64,000 nt of DNA, taken from assembly GCA_963693305.1 (NCBI GenBank), contig OY855908.1, positions 4,950,501-5,014,500 on the forward strand, given 5' to 3'. Below are positions 58,601 through 64,000 of the stretch, one piece after another. Numbering within the stretch: position 1 is the first letter of the stretch; each line of letters opens with the position of its first letter. Below the pieces are notes generated by a model. That model had not been told where the DNA came from. It searched no databases and worked only from the letters and a program-made list of their open reading frames with translations. Origin of the DNA: Meandrina meandrites. Lineage: Eukaryota > Cnidaria > Anthozoa > Scleractinia > Meandrinidae. Made by a program: the position numbers and the translations under genes.

Positions 58601-61411
58601 CAAAACATGCCACTCCCCATCATTCAAACTCTTTCCCTGGCTAAACTGTATCACTTGACTGGCAGGTGACACCTGAACTTTGATAACCACTTTGCCTTCT
58701 ACCAGTGAAAGGCTAACATACTGGACGTTTAAAATTCCTTTGTACGCTAACATTGCGTTTGCAAAGTAAGTACGAAACCTCATATGGATATCGAATAAAT
58801 ACTTGCCTGTCGAATTCATGTGAAGGTAAGCTCCTGGGCCATGAAAGTTTAGTGCTTCAAATCTAATGTGTTGACAATTGTTTTCTGGTGATCCAAACAC
58901 TCTGTAATTTATATTTCCTTTTGTGGGGTCCACCAAAACCTGAATTTTGTCAAAAAAAAGATTTCGGAGACAACCTTTAAAATTCGAGGATGGTTTATAT
59001 CCCTTAAGAATATCCAGTGTGTGCTGAGGTACACCTCCGGCGTAAACAAAACCATTAGCATCTAGTCTGGTAAATTTGCTTTGCAATACAGCGTTTACTG
59101 TCTGGCCATGCAGACTAACAGTCAAGATTCGGCCCATCAAGCGTAACATCACAGTGTGCCATCTATTATCCACAAAGTAGTGATCATCTAGTACAAGGTG
59201 GCCCGTGGTAGTGACGACGTTGTCGCCAAGGTCTACAGTAATTCTACAATGAAAGAAAAGATTTCAACAGTTCAGCTTTAAATAACTGCTATCGTGTGCG
59301 GCGGTTTTTTTTTTGACGATACGCAAAAAAGGTTCCTGCAGGTAACGTTTAAAGGCAAACGGAAAAATTTAATCAGCTACAGAATCGCAAACATTTTTTT
59401 GCGGGTTCCAGTTTCTGCTTTTTTCGCTATTCGCCAAAAGTCAAGAAAAACATTCGGGTGAAAGACTTTCCATGAAAATTTACTCAAGAACTTAAAATCG
59501 CATCGCATTGTTGTTATATAAGCACGTGAAAAATTTTAAACACGAGAAAAGTGTATAGAGAAGTACGAGGCGAAGCCGAGTGTTTCTCGCACTTCTCGAG
59601 TGTTCTTAAAAATTCCCAAGTGTTTATAGATATATAACTCAACAATGGACGAGGGTGAAGTTTTTTATTTCTTTTTTCTAAAGACAAAGAAAGAGGAAAA
59701 ACGCAAGGCTGACTAAACGGTATGGAAACTATATTATTGGTTTCTGTATTTCTTCACGCTTTTCTCCAAGTCCTACAAAGAATGACTCAAGGTAAAGCAA
59801 TGTTGCACCACAACAGTAAAGCAAACCAAAAGAAGCGCTAAAACCTGAAAATCCAGGGCTCAAAATAATTTTTGAATACTGACCGGTCATGTTGACCGGC
59901 TAAATCAATTTTTGCTCGGTCATGTCTCGTTTTTGATCGGTCAAAATATTGAGTATTTACTTTGAAGCAATAGCCTATTCTGCCAAAAATTTCGCCTCAT
60001 AAGATAAACACTCGTTGTTAAAGAGTATAAGGCTTAAGCTTAAATGTTTTGATCGCTAAAAGTGTGATTTTATTATGTTCGCTTTTTGAATTTCCATTTC
60101 TTCTGCGTTCTACTCTACATAAAACAAAATGCTCAGTAGCCGGTAATGTTATGTTACTCTGCATAGTTTTACATTAGTTAACGACTTACGGGTGGAGGCG
60201 ATCTTGGTTGTAAGCACTTTACTGGCCTTTACTACCGAACACTAAATAGTTATAGGACATATGCCCATGCTACAAGTGAGATAACTGTGCCTTTGCTCGG
60301 CATGTAGGAAGAAAGGAAACGCCAACGGCTTCATGTTAACTGTGTCCAGTAAAAAGGATTTAGATATCTTTCTTGTATCATGCAATACCAATATTCCGTT
60401 TCAAGCAAGGGGATTAACAAAATAACCGCCGAGAAAAGATTTCACATTCGTCCACAACAACGCAGACGCTGATTGATGCAATGTTCGTTGTTGCCTGTTT
60501 CTGTTTTATTTAAGCAAACTGCTAACAAATCCGCAGAGCGTGACCGTCTCATCTGTATTCTACAAATTTGTGACTGTAAAATTTCAAGAAATGCTGCGAA
60601 TAAATTTCTTTGTGTTATTTATTTGAAAGCCGTGTACGTGACCGGTCAAAATGACCGCCGAACCAAAATTTTGTCCGGACAAATCGTCATTTTGGCCGGA
60701 CATTGTCCGTTGACCGGCCGTTATTTTGAGCCCTGAAATCGAACTTTTCAAGGAACAAGGAACACGATGATGAACTAAGACAAACTGATATGCGCGACTA
60801 ATGTTACGAGCAATGGTAAAAATCTTGTAAACGCAGTGACAGGATCCGGTACTTCAGTTTGAGTTACCGTGGTCCTTGGAAAATTTACTTGCATTTTCTA
60901 AAGAGCAATCGACCACACCAGAACAAGATGTTATTGTAACAAAAATAATTAAATCCTGGATGTCATGATTTTTAACTAGAGCGTTTACGTATTTAAAATT
61001 TATTTCAATAAGACGTTTCAAGAAACCCAGGTAAGAATAAAAAACGTCTTAACCAACTTGCAAAATATCGCAATAATTACGGGGGATATCGTATTTTAGT
61101 CGTTCCTGTGTTTCGTATTCGCATTATAACGTCACTTTCTGAAGAGCCAACAGCAGGTTATTTGTTTAAACTCAAGCATTTATATGTCAGTCAGTCAGTC
61201 AGTCAGTCAGTCAGTCAGTCAGTCAGTCAGTCAGTCAGTCAGTAAGTGAGTTGGTAGGTAGGCAGGTAGGTAGGTAAGTTTTATTTAAGCAGGGTAGCCC
61301 ATTCGGCTCGTAAGCTGGTATCCACAGGGGCCCTGCATCTAAAACAAATATTTTTTACATAAAAAATACAAGCTGATTACAATCATAATAATATACATGA
61401 AAAAATTATTC

Positions 61412-61442
<31 letters not shown>

Positions 61443-63653
61443 GAGGTAACACCAGTGCAAATTACAAATAGACGCGGACGAAAACAACGACCGGAGTTTT
61501 CGCTAGGTAAACAACAGTAAAACACCTAAAAGATAGTTCTAAGAAACCAAATACAATTATTAGCACCTCATTCTGGCTAAATGTACGGAAAACGTCAAGC
61601 GAAGAGAAAAAAATATCGCCAACAAAATAGAGGAAAACGAGCCGGCAAGCCGAACTAAAAGTTCTGCCCTAAAGTAAAAGGACAAAACAGTGACGACTTG
61701 TCTTGGAACCAGACAGCTTACAGAATGATAATAGCTACACTCGACAGACATATTAATAAACAACTGTAAACAAGGATACAAGTTTTTCAATCCGGCAAGT
61801 AAGTTCTTCGCCGACCAAGTTCTTCGCCGGTCTGTCATGGGAAAACGTCCAACTATAAAAGCGCGAAGTTCAACCGAAGAAGAAGTGGACGTGCTATGAC
61901 AGTAGGAATTTTTTGGTGCCAAAACGCCAGAAGCACTTACATATCTGTAGTTTGTGGTGGCTTTTTGCATTTATCAACTGCCAGGTTTTTTTCATCTTTG
62001 GCCGCTCGAAGCTTACATCTCGGTTTCCAAAACGGCCGCCGTCCAATTCTTCAGTTTACGTCGAGCTTTCACAGTCTAATATGTACATTGTCTTTAGTCG
62101 GTTATTGTTAACCGAGTTGTGCTTCAAAAACGTTTGAAAAACCACAAATTCCCAAGTTTACAGTACAACTGAATGAATCTGAATATTTCGCTCATGTGAA
62201 AGTTTGAACTTGACATGTGTTTGCTGTGCTTCAACCAATCAATTGAATGAAAAATAAGAAAAGGCGCGCGGTGTCAAAATTCAACTGGTTTTCTTTTTCT
62301 CTCTGTCCCTTTTTTCATGTATATTATTACCTATACTAATTACACTGTTATTCCATAATATAAATGAGTAGCTGTCCGATAACTTGCAATGGGGCCCACT
62401 TATTATTAAGGATGACAGTTTAATGGATCAGGCAATAAAGTTTTCTTTTAATTCTTGTATTTCAGTGAAAACCAATTAATAATTTCGACGCCCACAGCTG
62501 CTCACTATGTAAAAGTCTACATTGTTTAAAAGCTTCTGTCACACTAAGAGTGCGAATCTTGAGTTACGATGCACGCGGGAAGTTTGGAGAGCACGAGAGA
62601 AGCGTAATGGGCTTTAGAGTGCTCTCCAAACTTTCCAGATGCATCCAATATACGCAACGCTAAAAGCATGAACAAATTGTTTCATAACACATTGCGAGAA
62701 AAAAATTCTCTGGCAAACCAGGCGACAGGTCGCCATTACCGCGCTCAAAGAGATTATGATGTACGCTCGCGTTATATTATGCTTTGTTTTGTTGCCTTTT
62801 TTCTGTTAATGTTAAACACATGATTGAAAATCGTCTTGACTGTAAAATCTTTTGAAAACAACAGATTTTTTGAAAAAAATGGTCAGAATTTCATGGGGCA
62901 GATCATAGCGTGCTTAAAATTAGCATCAATTCTTAGAAACGAGCACGCAATTTGTGGCGACAACAAGAACAAAGTTATTTTAATAATCAGAACAAACGAT
63001 CAAAACAGTACTGTTAGCCAATTTTTAGACGAAGTAGGTGTTCACCGACTACCAATTGCTTAGTAGACAATACTCGTAAAAGTGAAAGTGACCATGAAGC
63101 AGAAATATTGTCACTGAACCATTCACGTTTGTGGAACATTAAAATAAAGTGCGAGGAAAAAAAATAAAGCTATTGTTTTCAAGGTAAGAAAGTTTGGAAT
63201 GGATCGAATTTGGGCTAAACACTTGAGACAATGAAAAATTAGCTCGCGGAGTGTAAGTTTTACTTCATCTTATTAATAAGGCCAAAATTAACTATCACAG
63301 AAATTAAAACGACCTAAGTGAACGAGGAATGCATTAAAATTAGAATCAACCTCATGGAGTGTAGTGAAGTATGATAAGGTAAAGTTAACGTCATACCTCA
63401 GTTTTCCGTGAACCAAATCGACCATTACAAAATCTTTATGTTCCACTTCACTTCCAATGTAAACCAGCAAACCATTAGGTTCGACTGTCTTGAAATCGAA
63501 CCACAGACTGTGTTTTGTGGATGGCCAAGAAATCTCGCCACTAATATTGTAGGCGACGAAATCGTCACCTTTGAGCTTGATTTCCACACATGTCAGTCCG
63601 TTTAAATTTGCGCAGAGCGCAAGGTAGGCCAAGGCTAGAGAGGCGTAAGTCAT
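55606..63653 (-). CDS. short Caspr/neurexin-IV-like membrane protein (complete, three exons, 759 residues)
   Basis: Exons 63653-63397, 59243-57721 and 56105-55606 join in phase (257+1523+500 nt = 760 codons with stop). Residues 1-22 form a signal peptide. LamG 1 spans ~23-209 and crosses exons 1 and 2 (ITVDLG, NRWHTV, GFVYAGGVP, FKGCLRNL). LamG 2 is ~212-381 (GEWHVLSVVV, NLYIGHYP, FIGCLNDLRVDGK). An EGF with six Cys is ~387-420 (CFPNPCLHGGKCNEV, FSCDC). A fibrinogen-like region is ~425-635 (GWLGGGRYELVTDHW, CACGMNRTCAD, then in exon 3 YLPVTHLQF and NVGPLECFG). A Ser/Thr-rich stalk follows, then a membrane helix at ~732-753 and a 6-residue tail ending YTI. This is the middle of Caspr without the N-terminal discoidin domain, the later LamG-EGF-LamG part or the protein-4.1-binding tail. 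Caspr proteins act in cell adhesion at septate and paranodal junctions. A shortened relative or ancestral form is possible. Confidence 0.88.
56226..56505 (+). mobile_element. tRNA-derived SINE, family D
   Basis: gaggcgcggtggcctaatg (A box), gtccgagtttgagccctgac (B-box-like), ttcttgggcaagacact, gtgcctctctccaccc, aaccctgcgatagattagca, tactcctagtcgcttcatgc, gggccactaggctcg. Related copies are at 46918-47190 (reverse) and 13830-13945 (partial). Lies in the second intron of the Caspr-like gene. Confidence 0.85.
56563..56655 (-). repeat. partial copy of MITE family E
   Basis: gatacttcatcaagagaaaa to ctcccaact is the reverse complement of about 52288-52380 with few changes. Ends are missing. Confidence 0.75.
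59525..59630. repeat. imperfect palindromic MITE
   Basis: cacgtgaaaaattttaaacacgagaaaagtg...tacgaggcgaagccgag... folds back on ctcgcacttctcgagtgttcttaaaaattcccaagtg. It lies in the first intron of the Caspr-like gene. Confidence 0.7.
59854..60735. mobile_element. 882-bp inverted-repeat element with GACCGGTCA words
   Basis: cagggctcaaaataa at 59854-59868 is mirrored exactly by ttattttgagccctg at 60721-60735. Near both ends the words gaccggtca, ttgaccggc and tcggtca recur. Inside, a plus ORF (60473-60736) has no motif. Non-autonomous DNA transposon in the first intron of the Caspr-like gene. Confidence 0.8.
61186..61280. repeat. (GTCA)n then (GGTA)n microsatellite
   Basis: About 14 perfect GTCA units (61186-61241), followed by degenerate GTGA/GGTA units to 61280. 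The next 60 bp (gcagggtagcccattcggct...ggggccctgcat) look like an interspersed-repeat end. Confidence 0.9.
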
Positions 63654-63811
63654 TATTTCTTGTGCTCCTAATCTGAGCTTTGCATATGAAGACTAGGCTG
63701 AAAAAGCTGAGAACTTTATTCACCGGAGACATTAAGTATCACGAGAAACTGCAAGCTGATATCAAAGCATTCCCATATGGCTTGCCCGACAACAGTTTAT
63801 AATAAAAATCA

Positions 63812-63813
<2 letters not shown>

Positions 63814-63872
<59 letters not shown>
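63814..63872. repeat. (TAA)n microsatellite
   Basis: Nineteen or more uninterrupted TAA units about 160 bp upstream of the Caspr-like start codon, followed by further AT-rich triplets to 63950. Confidence 0.95.
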
Positions 63873-63873
<1 letters not shown>

Positions 63874-64000
63874 TTATTTTAGGTGTTTTGTGGTTTTTAT
63901 AATAATAATAATTATAATAATAACAGTTACAATTATTATTATTATGATTTTTCTCGTGCAATTTGGGATAAAAAAGCAGGACTAGATTTTTCAAAGGCTA

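Noticed and set aside
63809..63994. Poly-Tyr ORF on the minus strand
   Set aside because: Translation of the (TAA)n microsatellite.

Overview
The window is nuclear DNA of an animal. It is AT-rich, with long spliceosomal GT-AG introns, many short inverted-repeat transposons (MITEs), tRNA-derived SINEs, long G or C homopolymer runs, and a low density of real exons. A Pellino E3 ligase, a Caspr/neurexin-IV-like LamG protein and a TNF-receptor-like gene make it a metazoan. The degenerate Ulp1-protease/PHD ORF, the Crypton-type recombinase relic and the MITE/SINE families suggest a cnidarian, most likely a stony coral; this is inference, not proof.

Layout. 0-14.6 kb: mostly non-coding. It holds two weakly supported sets of small exons (plus strand 58-1163, minus strand 5272-5473), a ~2.6 kb TTAA-ended inverted-repeat element, a perfect 112-bp palindrome, a SPFH/band-7-like ORF broken by one stop, and a 253-bp tandem duplication. 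14.65-15.27 kb: last exons of a TNF-receptor-like membrane protein (plus). 16.7-26.1 kb: a scrambled tandem array of partial gene copies, each carrying a fragment of a Regnase/ZC3H12-type NYN RNase domain and a fragment of a protein-kinase catalytic loop. A 299-codon Ulp1-like/PHD ORF is embedded in the array. In the most conserved stretches of both catalytic motifs the copies differ almost only at synonymous sites, although the flanking DNA is nearly identical. 26.4-26.8 kb: N-terminal piece of an integrase-type transposon ORF. 27-38 kb: non-coding, with several MITEs. 38.3-53.5 kb: a Pellino gene (plus, ten recognisable exons), from which the exon encoding the start of the RING-like region appears to be missing. 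A Crypton-type relic and many MITEs and SINEs lie in its introns. 55.6-63.65 kb: a complete three-exon, 759-residue short Caspr-like protein on the minus strand, convergent with Pellino.

Pellino and TNF-receptor families both belong to innate immune and NF-kB signalling in animals, and Regnase-type NYN nucleases act downstream of it on mRNA. Their proximity here may be chance. No tRNA, rRNA, CRISPR or bacterial feature was seen.
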